Part shown: positions 19,241-27,335 of the stretch, piece by piece
How positions within the stretch are numbered: position 1 is the first letter of the stretch
How the letters are laid out: each line of letters opens with the position of its first letter
The notes under the pieces: generated by a model
Seen by the model: only the letters and a program-made list of their open reading frames with translations
Told to the model about the DNA's origin: nothing
Database searches by the model: none
Source of the DNA: Chloroflexota bacterium
GTDB lineage: Bacteria; Chloroflexota; Anaerolineae; J036; Brachytrichaceae
Reading direction: 5' to 3'
DNA length: 42,334 nt
Assembly (NCBI GenBank): GCA_017743375.1
Contig: JAGHYX010000004.1
Coordinates: 1-42,334 of the forward strand
Made by a program: the position numbers and the translations under genes

Positions 19241-19819
19241 CTACACGCGCGGGGATGCCACCGCGCGCAGGATCGCCGCGTCGTCTGGATAATCGCCGAC
19301 GTGCCGGCTATAGTAGGCGAACGTCACCCGCCCATCTGGCGCGATTACAAACACGCCGGGCATTTGAAACGGGTCGCCCACCGGCCTGCCGATCGGCAAG
19401 CCCTCAAACTTGCCTCCCAGGGTGACCTGCGCGCCCTTCAGCCACACGGCAGGCCCGAAGAGTTGTTCACTCGTGCCGCGCGTGAGGCCAAAGGCACGGT
19501 ATGAGGCTGCGTCGGGGTCGCAAAAACAACGCAATCCTGGGGCGCGCTCGCCGCAAAAGCGCTCTGTCTCTGCCGGTTTGCCCATCGTCACGACGACGGT
19601 CTGCGCGCCGGCTGCTTCAATCTGCGGGTTTAGCTTGGCCAACCTGGCCAGCTCCGAACGGCAGAACACTCAACCGAAATGGCGCAAGAACACCAACAAG
19701 ATAGGCCCCTGGCGCAGCAGGTCGCTGAGGGTGACTTTCTCACCTGTGGTCCGAGCCAGGGTGATGTTCGGTGCTAGATCGCCGATGTGCAACCGGGGTG
19801 GGCGTTCAGTCTCTGACAT
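19241..19819 (-). CDS. Selenocysteine-containing peroxiredoxin-like protein (Sec50, UxxC motif)
   Basis: Read through one in-frame TGA (19670-19672), this is a 192-residue thioredoxin-fold protein of the AhpC/TSA_2 peroxiredoxin-like group, which includes PRXL2 and SelL relatives. The TGA falls in VFLRHFG-x-VFCRSELA, exactly where the family has the first Cys of its CxxC redox site, giving Sec50-Val-Phe-Cys53. Sequence on both sides is collinear and well conserved in style, for example GDPFQMPGVFVIAPDGRV near the end, so this is not a decayed gene. A SECIS-like hairpin lies just downstream. TAGGAT ends 7 nt before the ATG, so it can be transcribed alone; it also follows the lipM-like gene by 53 bp. 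TGA is a normal stop for other genes here. The likely role is thiol/selenol peroxide reduction or disulfide exchange in the cytoplasm. The alternative is a nonsense mutation or a sequencing error. Confidence 0.82.
19632..19653 (-). promoter_or_regulatory. Bacterial SECIS-like stem-loop
   Basis: In the mRNA, AGCUGGCC pairs with GGCC-A-AGCU (one bulged A), giving eight base pairs, capped by a five-nt loop AGGUU. The loop occupies nt 25-29 after the UGA. Bacterial SECIS elements have an upper stem of this size, a G among the first loop bases (often GGU) and a loop 16-37 nt from the UGA. A lower stem UCUGC/GCAGA (nt 5-9 with 45-49) extends the structure. Confidence 0.7.
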
Positions 19820-19826
19820 GGCCAGT

Positions 19827-19832
19827 ATCCTA
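19827..19832 (-). promoter_or_regulatory. -10 element of the selenoprotein gene
   Basis: TAGGAT on the minus strand ends 7 nt before the ATG. This spacing matches the leaderless pattern and supports MSETERPP as the start. Confidence 0.4.
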
Positions 19833-19872
19833 TATCGGGCGCATGATGGTGCGAGCGCACCGCGATGCGCCT

Positions 19873-20673
19873 CTATCGCCGGCGCGTCCATTTGTCATGC
19901 GCATATTTTGTGGCGCGCAATTCGGCAGCGGCGCTTTGCTCTTCTTCGGAAAGCGCAGCCGGCACAAAACGAATGCCCAACGTCTCGGCGAAGGCTTGCT
20001 GCCAGGCGGCGGCTGCCTCTTTCCAGGAGACGACGCGGTTGATCACCTCTTCGAGTGTGGCGGCGTGGGCGCGCACGCGCTCGGGCGCCGGCGCATCGAA
20101 CAAGTAGTCACAAATGCGGGCGATATCCCCGCGCAGCGGCAGGCTGCCATGCTGGAGCACACCGTCTAGGCGGCGCCACTGCGCGCTGCCCACCAGCTTC
20201 TTGCCCGCGCCGACGACCTCGTAATCGCTGGGCGCCTCGAAGCACACAGGTCCCTTCGCCTTATCCTGAGGCGACACGCGGTCGGCGCGCGGGTCAGGCA
20301 CGCCGAGGAGGGACAAGGCACGGAGGATGGCGCGGGCGATGCGACAATAAGAGGTCATCACGTCGCCCTCGGCGAGCGGATGCTGAATGGGCAGAGCGAT
20401 GCTGTAGGTGAGTTCATCAGCGTGCAGAATGGCCAGCCCGCCGGTTGGGCGTCGCACGATGCTGATCCCATCCGCGGCGCAGCGCGCTTCGTTCACCGAT
20501 GCGATGCGCTGGGATTGACCCAGGCTGATGGCCGGCGGCTGCCAGGCATAAAGGCGCAGGGTTGGCGGCTGCCGCCCTGCGCTTACCGCGCTCAGGATGG
20601 CCTCGTCGCGGGCCATGTTCGCTGCGCCGTCGTGCGCGCCGTCCAGGATCAGGCGAAACTCCTGTTGGTTCAT
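19873..20673 (-). CDS. Lipoate/octanoate protein ligase family (LipM-like octanoyltransferase)
   Basis: This 266-residue protein has the biotin/lipoate A/B ligase fold. RRPTGGLAILH (74-84) forms the ligand pocket. Cys144 in PVCFEAPSDYEV and the GAGKKLVGSAQ loop (155-165) match LipM-type octanoyltransferases, which move octanoate from ACP to lipoyl domains through a thioester, rather than ATP-dependent LplA. It would provide lipoyl groups for 2-oxoacid dehydrogenases; an E3 component gene (lpdA) lies further along. It starts 4 nt after the pepA stop, so the two are one transcript. Confidence 0.85.
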   Translation of the reverse strand: MNQQEFRLILDGAHDGAANMARDEAILSAVSAGRQPPTLRLYAWQPPAISLGQSQRIASVNEARCAADGISIVRRPTGGLAILHADELTYSIALPIQHPLAEGDVMTSYCRIARAILRALSLLGVPDPRADRVSPQDKAKGPVCFEAPSDYEVVGAGKKLVGSAQWRRLDGVLQHGSLPLRGDIARICDYLFDAPAPERVRAHAATLEEVINRVVSWKEAAAAWQQAFAETLGIRFVPAALSEEEQSAAAELRATKYAHDKWTRRR

Positions 20674-20677
20674 CGTG

Positions 20678-22207
20678 CTACTCTGCCTGCGCCAGCGCTA
20701 CGAGCGTGCGCACGCCGTAGCCCATCGCGCCTTTCACCAGATAGCCCTTGTTCTCGGGACTGAAGGTCATGCCGGCCATGTCCACGTGTACCCAAGGATA
20801 CTCCCCCTCACCTTGGACGAAGTGATAGAGAAAGTAGGCGGATGTGCCGACGCCGCCGGTGCGCCCGCCGCTGTTTTTAATGTCAGCGACGTCGCTTTTA
20901 ATCTTGTCCCCATACTCGCTGTAAAGCGGCAGCCGCCACATCCGCTCTCCTTGTTCGTCAGCAGCCCTGAGCACAGCGGCACACCAGTCGTCGTTGTTGC
21001 TAAAGACGCCGGCGGCGATGCCCTCACCCAGGGCGACCACACAAGCGCCGGTTAGGGTTGCCAAGTCCACGACGCCGCGCGGCCGGTAGCGTTTGGCATA
21101 GTGCAAGGCGTCGGCCAGGATGAGCCGCCCTTCGGCGTCTGTGCTGACCACCTCTACCTTTAGGCCGCTCATCATGGTGAGCACGTCGCCGGGGCGGTAG
21201 GCGTTTCCTGATGGCATGTTCTCCACCAGCGGGAGCAAGCCGATGACGCGCCGGCGCGCTTTGAGGTCGGCGATCGCTTGCATCGCGCCGAACACCGCAG
21301 CCGCGCCGCTCATGTCAGCCTTCATCGCCTGCATGCCGTCGCTGGGCTTGATGGAGATGCCGCCCGTGTCGAAGGTCACGCCTTTGCCGATGAAGACCAG
21401 CGGTGGCATCTCACCCTCTTGGCCTTCCGGCACATATTCGAGGATCACGAAGCGCGGCGGGTGCTGGCTGCCCTGCGACACGGCCAGCACGCCACCCATG
21501 CCGGCTGTGGCGATCTCGGCCTCGGTGAGGACGACGCACTGCAAGCCGTGCTGAGCGGCCATCTCACGCGCGGCCTGGGCGAAGGCATCGGGATACAGGA
21601 CGTTGGGCGCGCGGTTGATTAACGATCGCGCTGCGTTCACCGCACGGGCGATCGCTTCGCCGGCCTGCGCGCCGGCCTTGACGGCGTCTAGCTTACTGCC
21701 GTCATACTCAACGACGAGCAGTTCTTCGATCGCTCTGTCGTCGGCTTGCGACTTGTGCTCGCTAAATTGATAGCTGCCCATCAACGCACCTTCGACGGTT
21801 GCCTGGGCAGCCCGCTGTGGGTCTAGGCCGCCGATGCCGCTGCCGTGGACGATGGTCGCAACTCGTTTACAGCCCAGGTCGCGTGCCTTGCGCACTGCTG
21901 AGCCACTGGCCTGCCGGATGCGGTCGAGCGTGAACGCTTCGCGCTTGCCCAGGCCAGCGATGAAGACGCGCGGAGCCGGCAGTTGATTGTAGGTATAGAC
22001 CACCCCTACCTCATTGAGCCTGCCGGTGAGGTCGCCTAGGTGAATGAGCTGGCTAATTGCACCGTGCGCCTCCGCCTTGCCCAGGCGTAGCGCAGCATCC
22101 ACTGCGCCCGTCGCGCCGCCGGGCGCGGTCACACCTTCGAAGAGGTTCACGATGATCGCATCAGCGGGCGTTGTTTGAATCTGGCCCTGGATAACAGAGA
22201 GACGCAT
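20678..22207 (-). CDS. pepA: Leucyl aminopeptidase (M17, PepA type)
   Basis: This 509-residue exopeptidase has the N-terminal macro-like domain and the M17 catalytic domain. Metal and active-site motifs are intact: GKGVTFDTGGISIKPSDGM, KADMSGAA and the signature STDAEGRLILADAL. It trims N-terminal residues from peptides in the cytoplasm, usually as a hexamer with two metal ions. TACAGT ends 8 nt before the chosen ATG (MRLSVIQG); the 25-codon extension upstream is not family-like. It heads the pepA-lipM unit and is divergent from the membrane-protein gene. Confidence 0.95.
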   Translation of the reverse strand: MRLSVIQGQIQTTPADAIIVNLFEGVTAPGGATGAVDAALRLGKAEAHGAISQLIHLGDLTGRLNEVGVVYTYNQLPAPRVFIAGLGKREAFTLDRIRQASGSAVRKARDLGCKRVATIVHGSGIGGLDPQRAAQATVEGALMGSYQFSEHKSQADDRAIEELLVVEYDGSKLDAVKAGAQAGEAIARAVNAARSLINRAPNVLYPDAFAQAAREMAAQHGLQCVVLTEAEIATAGMGGVLAVSQGSQHPPRFVILEYVPEGQEGEMPPLVFIGKGVTFDTGGISIKPSDGMQAMKADMSGAAAVFGAMQAIADLKARRRVIGLLPLVENMPSGNAYRPGDVLTMMSGLKVEVVSTDAEGRLILADALHYAKRYRPRGVVDLATLTGACVVALGEGIAAGVFSNNDDWCAAVLRAADEQGERMWRLPLYSEYGDKIKSDVADIKNSGGRTGGVGTSAYFLYHFVQGEGEYPWVHVDMAGMTFSPENKGYLVKGAMGYGVRTLVALAQAE

Positions 22208-22215
22208 TTGACTAG

Positions 22216-22221
22216 ACTGTA
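22216..22221 (-). promoter_or_regulatory. -10 element of pepA
   Basis: TACAGT on the minus strand ends 8 nt before the pepA ATG, again without a Shine-Dalgarno site. Confidence 0.4.
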
Positions 22222-22309
22222 CCCCATTCAGTGGAGATGTGGTTAAGATACACCAGGTCTCCACCAAACGAATGGGGTGCACACCAACTACCCTGATGTG
22301 GGTGGGTCG

Positions 22310-22374
22310 GTCAGCTTCCTAGGAAGCCATTGTTTCCCCGATCCGAATGACGGCCACGCCGTCATCAGGTGTTG
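22310..22374 (+). repeat. Two-hairpin repeat, copy 2
   Basis: A perfect 14-bp palindrome GCTTCCTAGGAAGC (22314-22327) is followed by CATTGTTTCCCC and then a perfect 8-bp stem ATGACGGC/GCCGTCAT with loop CAC (22347-22365). The order and much of the sequence match 201-265 on the opposite strand. It sits in the spacer before the membrane-protein gene and could be part of its leader. Confidence 0.5.
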
Positions 22375-22435
22375 CAGGGGAATAACCAGCGAGCAGAAAG
22401 TAAGCTACACTAGAGGCGCAGGAAGGAAATACGCC

Positions 22436-23416
22436 ATGGACATCGGAGCAACTCTCTCTAGAGCCTTCGAGATCACAATCAGACATCGCAGTCTGTGGTT
22501 GCTTGGCTTTCTGACCTCGCTGCTTGCCGGCGCGGTGAACCTACCCGCCTCGCCGATCAACCTGTCGCCCAGTGCGCTTTTGCCTGGGGGGCTGCCGCTC
22601 TTGGATGAGGGCGATTCTCGTCTGGCGGCGGCCTTGATCACCCTGCTGTGTGTCCTCGTCGTGCTGACAATCATCCTGGCTGTGGTCGGCGTGATCGCCC
22701 AGGGCGGGCTGATCGCCGGCGTTGGCCAGATCGAAGAACAAGGGAGCACTTCCTTCGGCCAAGCCTGGTCGGCCGCTGCGCGTCGGTTTTGGGCATTGCT
22801 TGGGTTGCGGATCGTGCTGGCCCTGCCTGTGCTGGGGCTGCTCGTGCTGGCGCTCGTGCTCTTCGGAGGCTCGCTGTTGCCCGTCGCGTTCGCAGCCGTG
22901 CGGGGGGAAGAAACTCCTGATCTGGGCAGCGCCGGCACCAGCCTGTTGTTGCTGCTGTGCAGTGGGTGTGTGATGATTTGTGTCACTGGGATATACAGCG
23001 TCCTCGCCTCGGCGCTTCAGACGTTTGGCGAGCGCGCGATCTTGCTGGAGGATCTAGGGGTCATCAGCGGCCTGCGCCGGGGCTGGGAGGTGCTTATCAG
23101 CAACCTGTTCAATGTTATCCTGCTTGCGCTGGTGCTCATAGTACTCAACGCGCTGTTCTCGCTGATCACCGGCTTGGTTCTGACCGCGCTCGCGTTGCCG
23201 GCTACGATCGGTGGGCTTGTGAGCAGCTTAAGCGCAGAGGGACCGCAAACAGGCACACTCATCTTTACCGTCCTCATGTTTGTCCTTGTCGCGCTCATCG
23301 GCGCGTTGATCAGCGCGCTGGTCGCCACGTTTGGCTCCGCCGTTTGGACGATCGCTTATCGCCAGATCGCCGACACGCTGCGCCGCTCGCGACAGCTCGC
23401 TGCGCAGCCGGCTTAG
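22436..23416 (+). CDS. Multi-pass membrane protein of unknown function
   Basis: This 326-residue protein has about six hydrophobic segments: near residues 20-38, 62-95, 115-150, 165-190, 215-255 and 275-300. The start MDIGATLSRAFEITIRHRSLW, a short amphipathic helix before the first membrane span, resembles uncharacterised bacterial proteins often annotated as DUF4013-like or glycerophosphodiester phosphodiesterase membrane domain. There are no catalytic motifs. GGAAGG lies 10 nt before the ATG and decides the start over a 53-codon longer frame. Its stop overlaps the stop of the convergent glycosyltransferase gene. Confidence 0.75.
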   Translation: MDIGATLSRAFEITIRHRSLWLLGFLTSLLAGAVNLPASPINLSPSALLPGGLPLLDEGDSRLAAALITLLCVLVVLTIILAVVGVIAQGGLIAGVGQIEEQGSTSFGQAWSAAARRFWALLGLRIVLALPVLGLLVLALVLFGGSLLPVAFAAVRGEETPDLGSAGTSLLLLLCSGCVMICVTGIYSVLASALQTFGERAILLEDLGVISGLRRGWEVLISNLFNVILLALVLIVLNALFSLITGLVLTALALPATIGGLVSSLSAEGPQTGTLIFTVLMFVLVALIGALISALVATFGSAVWTIAYRQIADTLRRSRQLAAQPA

Positions 23417-24588
23417 CGCAACAGTTCGTCGTAGATTCGGCGCGTCTCCTCCGCTGCCCTCGACCAACTAAACTGGCCGGCTTGTGCTGGCCCACGCGCT
23501 TGTAGATCGCGGCGCAGGTCGTGGTCCGTCAAGACGCGCCGCAACGTCTGCGTCCACGCCTGGACGTCCAACGGCGGCAGAAGTAGGGCAGCCTGGCCGC
23601 AGACCTCGGGCAGCGAGGCCGCGTTCGACGCCACCACCGGCGCGCCGCAGGCCATCGCCTCCAATGGCGGCAGGCCGAACCCCTCATAGAGCGAGGGGAA
23701 GGCGAAGACCGTCGCCAGTGAATAGAGCTTGACCAACTCTTCGTCCTCCACGCCGCTGAGCAAGCGCACCCGACCGGTCAGGCCGAGGTCGTGGATGGCG
23801 CGAAAGGTTGGCGCGTGCAGCCAGCCGGACTTGCCCACCACGATCAGCTCCGGCGCCAGCGAGTCATCCTCTTCCAACAGCGCCCGGAAGGCCTTGAACA
23901 GCGTGATCAGGTTCTTGCGCGGCTCAATCGTGCCCACGGCCAAGATAAAGCGATCTGGCAGGGCGTAGCGCGCCTGCGTCGCCCGCAGCGCGCTGCTGTC
24001 CAGCATGCGCCGAAAGCGCGGCGAGATGCCCTCGTGGATCACGCGCAGCTTATCCTCGGGCAGGCGATAGATGCGCATCGCGTCGCGCTTGGTGTGCTCG
24101 CTGACGCAGATGATCGCGTCGGCGCGCCGCAGGAAGCTCGGCATGGCCAGCGTGAGGAAGACCCGATTGCGCGGGAGGTGATATTCGGGAAAGATCTTGA
24201 AGATCAGGTCGTGCAGGGTGAAAACGGTCTTTAAGCCCTTGAAGCGCGGCAGGAGGTGCTCGGTGGCGTGGAAGAGCCGCGGCGCCGGCAGCGGCGCGCG
24301 CGTGTTGGTCTGGGCGCGGCTGAACAGCTCATCCTGCGCCAAGTTGAGCCAGTGGCTGATCAGCGCGCGCAGCCGCCAGGGATAGGGCGTCTGCGTGGTC
24401 GCAAAGCAGTTCAGCGATTGGATCAGCCGGCTGGGCGCAGCGCGGAGCGCATCGTGATAGAACACCCCGATCTCATGGTCGGTTTTGCCGGTCTCTGCCT
24501 GCGCGACCAGCGCGCCGATCAGCTCCTCGGCGTAGCGGCCCAGGCCGGCCTTGCGGTGCACCGCCGGCGATGCGTCAATCACGATCAT
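23413..24588 (-). CDS. Glycosyltransferase, GT4 family
   Basis: This 391-residue GT-B enzyme transfers a sugar from a nucleotide donor. The N-terminal acceptor domain starts MIVIDASPAVHRKAGLGRYA with the glycine-rich loop. The C-terminal donor domain has VGTIEPRKNLITLFKAF and the E-x7-E region of SLYEGFGLPPLEAMACGAPV. The type resembles mannosyl- or glucosyltransferases acting on polysaccharide or lipid acceptors, but the substrate is not determined. TATTCT ends 8 nt before the ATG. No other polysaccharide genes are adjacent. Confidence 0.9.
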   Translation of the reverse strand: MIVIDASPAVHRKAGLGRYAEELIGALVAQAETGKTDHEIGVFYHDALRAAPSRLIQSLNCFATTQTPYPWRLRALISHWLNLAQDELFSRAQTNTRAPLPAPRLFHATEHLLPRFKGLKTVFTLHDLIFKIFPEYHLPRNRVFLTLAMPSFLRRADAIICVSEHTKRDAMRIYRLPEDKLRVIHEGISPRFRRMLDSSALRATQARYALPDRFILAVGTIEPRKNLITLFKAFRALLEEDDSLAPELIVVGKSGWLHAPTFRAIHDLGLTGRVRLLSGVEDEELVKLYSLATVFAFPSLYEGFGLPPLEAMACGAPVVASNAASLPEVCGQAALLLPPLDVQAWTQTLRRVLTDHDLRRDLQARGPAQAGQFSWSRAAEETRRIYDELLR

Positions 24589-24889
24589 GAGTGTTGAGAA
24601 TATAAATGAACGTGCGTGCAACTGAAGTAAGCGCATGCACGTTTTGGGGCGCGTGCGCTTGGCGTAGAGCGCACGAGGGTGACCAGTAAGGCCGGCTGAT
24701 CAACGCGCCCGCTAAGATGCATCGCCTCGCCGGCACGACAAGCCGACGCGACTGGCGAGCAGCCTACCCTCATGCGCGAACGCAAAGAGCCAAGCGTTAT
24801 GTAAAATCTCCGCCGTCGGCTCGGCACGCTAACAGAGGCCAAGCACAGCGCAAAGATTGTTTTAACTTTTGTATGGAAGAGTCATAGTC
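24589..24889. other. Divergent spacer between glycosyltransferase and PAC2 genes
   Basis: This 301-bp spacer holds the glycosyltransferase -10 (24597-24602). It also has two inverted repeats: CGTGCGTGC/GCATGCACG (24611-24641, nine pairs with one G-U) and CGTGCGCT/AGCGCACG (24652-24675, eight perfect pairs). On the plus strand TAAAAT near 24803 is a possible -10 for the PAC2 gene. The open frames here look spurious. Confidence 0.4.
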
Positions 24890-25813
24890 ATGAATGAGCG
24901 GTTTGTGCTGAGCGAGGTTCCGGAAGCGAAGGAGATTTACATGATCGCCGGCTGGCGGCAGTGGGCCGATGCTGGCAACGTATCTTCTGGCCTGCCCAAG
25001 TACTTGATTGAGAAACTGGGAGCGCGGAAGATCGGGACCATCCGTTCGGATGGCTTCTATCTCTTCCAGACGCCGGTCTCGCAATTCCTCTTCCGGCCAC
25101 GCTTTAAGTTCGAAGAAGGCTATCGCAAGGAGGTAACCACCTACCAGAACGACGTGTACTACTGGGGTGGTGACCAGCGCGGGCTGCTGATCTTCCTGGG
25201 CGACGAGCCGCACATGAACGTCGAGCGCTACGCCGAGGCGTTCTTCGACCTGGCCAAGGCGCTGAACGTGAAGCGCATCGCAGCGGTGGGCGGCGTGTAT
25301 GCGATGGTGCCGTTTGATAAGCACCGCACCCTATCGGTCACCTACGCGATGCCGCACATGAAGGAGGAGCTGGCCGAATACGCCGTCTCGTTCTCGAACT
25401 ACGAGGGCGGCGTGAGCATCGGTTCATACCTGGAAGATCGCGCCGAGCAGGTGGGCCAGGAGTACTTCGCCATGTATGCCCTCGTGCCGGCCTATGACTT
25501 CTCACAGTTCATGCAGCGCGACGGCGTCCAGCCGGTCAGCGTGGAGAACGACTACAAGGCCTGGTACGACATCCTGGTGCGGTTGAACCACATGTTCAAG
25601 CTGGGCCTAGACCTGACCGAGCTGGCGCAGAAGAGCGCGGAGATAGACGCGCAGCTCCACGAGATCATTGACAAGCTGGCGCGCAAGTTCCCCCACGCGC
25701 CGATCAAGGAGTGGCTGGCCAAGCTCAGCGCCGACTTCGTCGAGATGCCCTTCAACAAGCTGGACGACGTCTGGGAGGACGCGCTGGGCGAGATATTTAA
25801 GGACGCGGAGTGA
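24890..25813 (+). CDS. PAC2-family protein
   Basis: This 307-residue protein belongs to the PAC2 family, named after a eukaryotic proteasome-assembly chaperone and common in archaea, actinobacteria and Chloroflexota. The family signature is seen in YMIAGWRQWADAGNVSSGLP, LIFLGDEPHMNVERYAEAFF and IAAVGGVYAMVPFDKHR. The C-terminal third is helical and charged. Its function in bacteria is not established; an ATP-grasp or proteasome link is only suggested for relatives, and no proteasome genes are in the window. GGAAG about 10 nt before the ATG supports this start over a TTG seven codons upstream. Confidence 0.88.
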   Translation: MNERFVLSEVPEAKEIYMIAGWRQWADAGNVSSGLPKYLIEKLGARKIGTIRSDGFYLFQTPVSQFLFRPRFKFEEGYRKEVTTYQNDVYYWGGDQRGLLIFLGDEPHMNVERYAEAFFDLAKALNVKRIAAVGGVYAMVPFDKHRTLSVTYAMPHMKEELAEYAVSFSNYEGGVSIGSYLEDRAEQVGQEYFAMYALVPAYDFSQFMQRDGVQPVSVENDYKAWYDILVRLNHMFKLGLDLTELAQKSAEIDAQLHEIIDKLARKFPHAPIKEWLAKLSADFVEMPFNKLDDVWEDALGEIFKDAE

Positions 25814-25857
25814 GCTTAATCAGCTCAGCCGGCTGGGCACGCGGCAGTCGCCCTAGC

Positions 25858-27282
25858 CTAGCGCTCGTGCTTCATGCGCTCGATCTCGGCGTGCGAGAGC
25901 ATCGGCGCTTCGCGGCCCGCGATGCCCAGCGCGCGGCGTTGTGCCTCGCGCCAGCGGGCCAGGCGCTCGGCGATGACTTTCTCATATCCCTCCTCGCTGG
26001 GCGTGTAGAAAGTTAAGCCGGCGATCTCGCGCGGCAGGTAGTTCTGGGCCACCCAGTGGCCGGCGTAATCGTGCGGGTAGAGATAGCCCTTGCCGTGCCC
26101 CAGACCCCGTGCGTCGCGGCTGGCATCCTTTAACGGGTCGGGCACTTCGCCAACCCCTTCGGCTTCGATGTGCGCGCGGGCGCGGAAGTAGTGCGTCGCT
26201 GTGTTGCTCTTCGGCGCGGTGGCCAGATACAGCGTCGCTTCCACCAGCGGATACACCCCCTCCGGCATGCCCACGTAATCGAGCGATTGCGCGGCTGCGG
26301 CAGCGACGACGATCCCCATCGGATCGGCCAGGCCGATGTCCTCGCTGGCCAGGATCAACAGCCGGCGCATGATGAAGCGCGGGTCCTCGCCGGCGTAGAT
26401 CATCTTGGCCAACCAGTAGAGCGCAGCGTCTGGGTCGCTGCCGCGCACGCTCTTGATGAAGGCGCTGATGGTGTCGTAGTGCGCGTCGCCCTCCTTGTCG
26501 TAGAGCACGGCGCGGCGCTGGATGCTGTCCTGAGCGACGGCTAGGTCAATTCGGATAACCCCATCAGGACCGGGCGGGGTGGATTCAGCGGCCAGCTCCA
26601 GCGCGTTGAGCGCGTTGCGCGCGTCGCCGCCGGCGACCCGCGCCAAGTGCCGCAGCGCATCTTCGTCGGCTTGGATCTGCGGCTGGCCGGTGGCCGTCCG
26701 CCGACCGCCATAGCCGCGTTCAGCATCCTCCAGCGCTGCGCGCAGGATCGTCAGGATCTGCGCCTCGCTCAGCGGGCGCAGCATGAACAACCGCGAGCGG
26801 GAGAGCAGCGCGCTGTTGACCTCGAAGTATGGGTTCTCGGTCGTCGCGCCGATCAGGACGACCGTGCCATCTTCAACGTGGGGCAGCAGCGCGTCCTGTT
26901 GGCTCTTGTTGAAGCGATGGATCTCATCTATCAGCAGGATGGTGCGCTGCCGGTAGTGCTTGCGCCGTTCCTTTGCTTCGCCGATCACCCGCCGGATGTC
27001 AGCCACGCCGGCCATCACCGCATTCAGCGTCTCGAAGTGCGCACGGGTGCGGTTGGCGATGATGCGCGCCAGGGTGGTCTTGCCCGTCCCTGGCGGCCCC
27101 CAGAGGATGATCGAGCTAAACAGCCGGTCGGCTTCGATCGCGCGGCGCAGCAGCTTTCCCGGCCCGATGATGTGCTCCTGACCGACGAACTCATCCAGCG
27201 TGCGCGGGCGCATGCGGGCGGCCAACGGCGCTTCGGCTTTCTCCAGCTCGGCAGCCGCATGATCGAAGAGGTCGCTCCCCAC
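25858..27282 (-). CDS. rarA: Replication-associated recombination protein A (AAA+ ATPase, RarA/MgsA)
   Basis: This 474-residue AAA+ ATPase acts at stalled replication forks and is related to clamp-loader subunits. Walker A is GPPGTGKTT (62-70), Walker [10 protein letters not shown] (Asp119-Glu120), and sensor 1 lies in [13 protein letters not shown]. The C-terminal MgsA tetramerisation domain includes [20 protein letters not shown] and [13 protein letters not shown]. It starts with GTG; TATCAT ends 7 nt before it. It is divergent from the adjacent hydrolase gene with a 53-bp spacer carrying both -10 elements. Confidence 0.95.
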   Translation of the reverse strand: MGSDLFDHAAAELEKAEAPLAARMRPRTLDEFVGQEHIIGPGKLLRRAIEADRLFSSIILWGPPGTGKTTLARIIANRTRAHFETLNAVMAGVADIRRVIGEAKERRKHYRQRTILLIDEIHRFNKSQQDALLPHVEDGTVVLIGATTENPYFEVNSALLSRSRLFMLRPLSEAQILTILRAALEDAERGYGGRRTATGQPQIQADEDALRHLARVAGGDARNALNALELAAESTPPGPDGVIRIDLAVAQDSIQRRAVLYDKEGDAHYDTISAFIKSVRGSDPDAALYWLAKMIYAGEDPRFIMRRLLILASEDIGLADPMGIVVAAAAAQSLDYVGMPEGVYPLVEATLYLATAPKSNTATHYFRARAHIEAEGVGEVPDPLKDASRDARGLGHGKGYLYPHDYAGHWVAQNYLPREIAGLTFYTPSEEGYEKVIAERLARWREAQRRALGIAGREAPMLSHAEIERMKHER

Positions 27283-27289
27283 GCTTAAG

Positions 27290-27295
27290 ATGATA
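27290..27295 (-). promoter_or_regulatory. -10 element of rarA
   Basis: TATCAT on the minus strand ends 7 nt before the GTG start. Confidence 0.45.
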
Positions 27296-27323
27296 GCAGT
27301 TTGCGCGGCGAAGCCTCCGCTGC

Positions 27324-27329
27324 TATCTT
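27324..27329 (+). promoter_or_regulatory. -10 element of the amidohydrolase gene
   Basis: TATCTT ends 6 nt before the ATG, facing the rarA promoter 28 bp away. Confidence 0.45.
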
Positions 27330-27335
27330 AGCCCC

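Noticed and set aside
19241-19891. Pseudogene or two separate genes at the TGA
   Set aside because: The frame is the same on both sides, the only stop replaces the expected Cys, and a SECIS-like hairpin follows; a sequencing error remains possible and is stated.
24797-25324. 175-codon minus-strand open frame over the PAC2 gene
   Set aside because: It is an antisense shadow of a well-supported PAC2-family protein.
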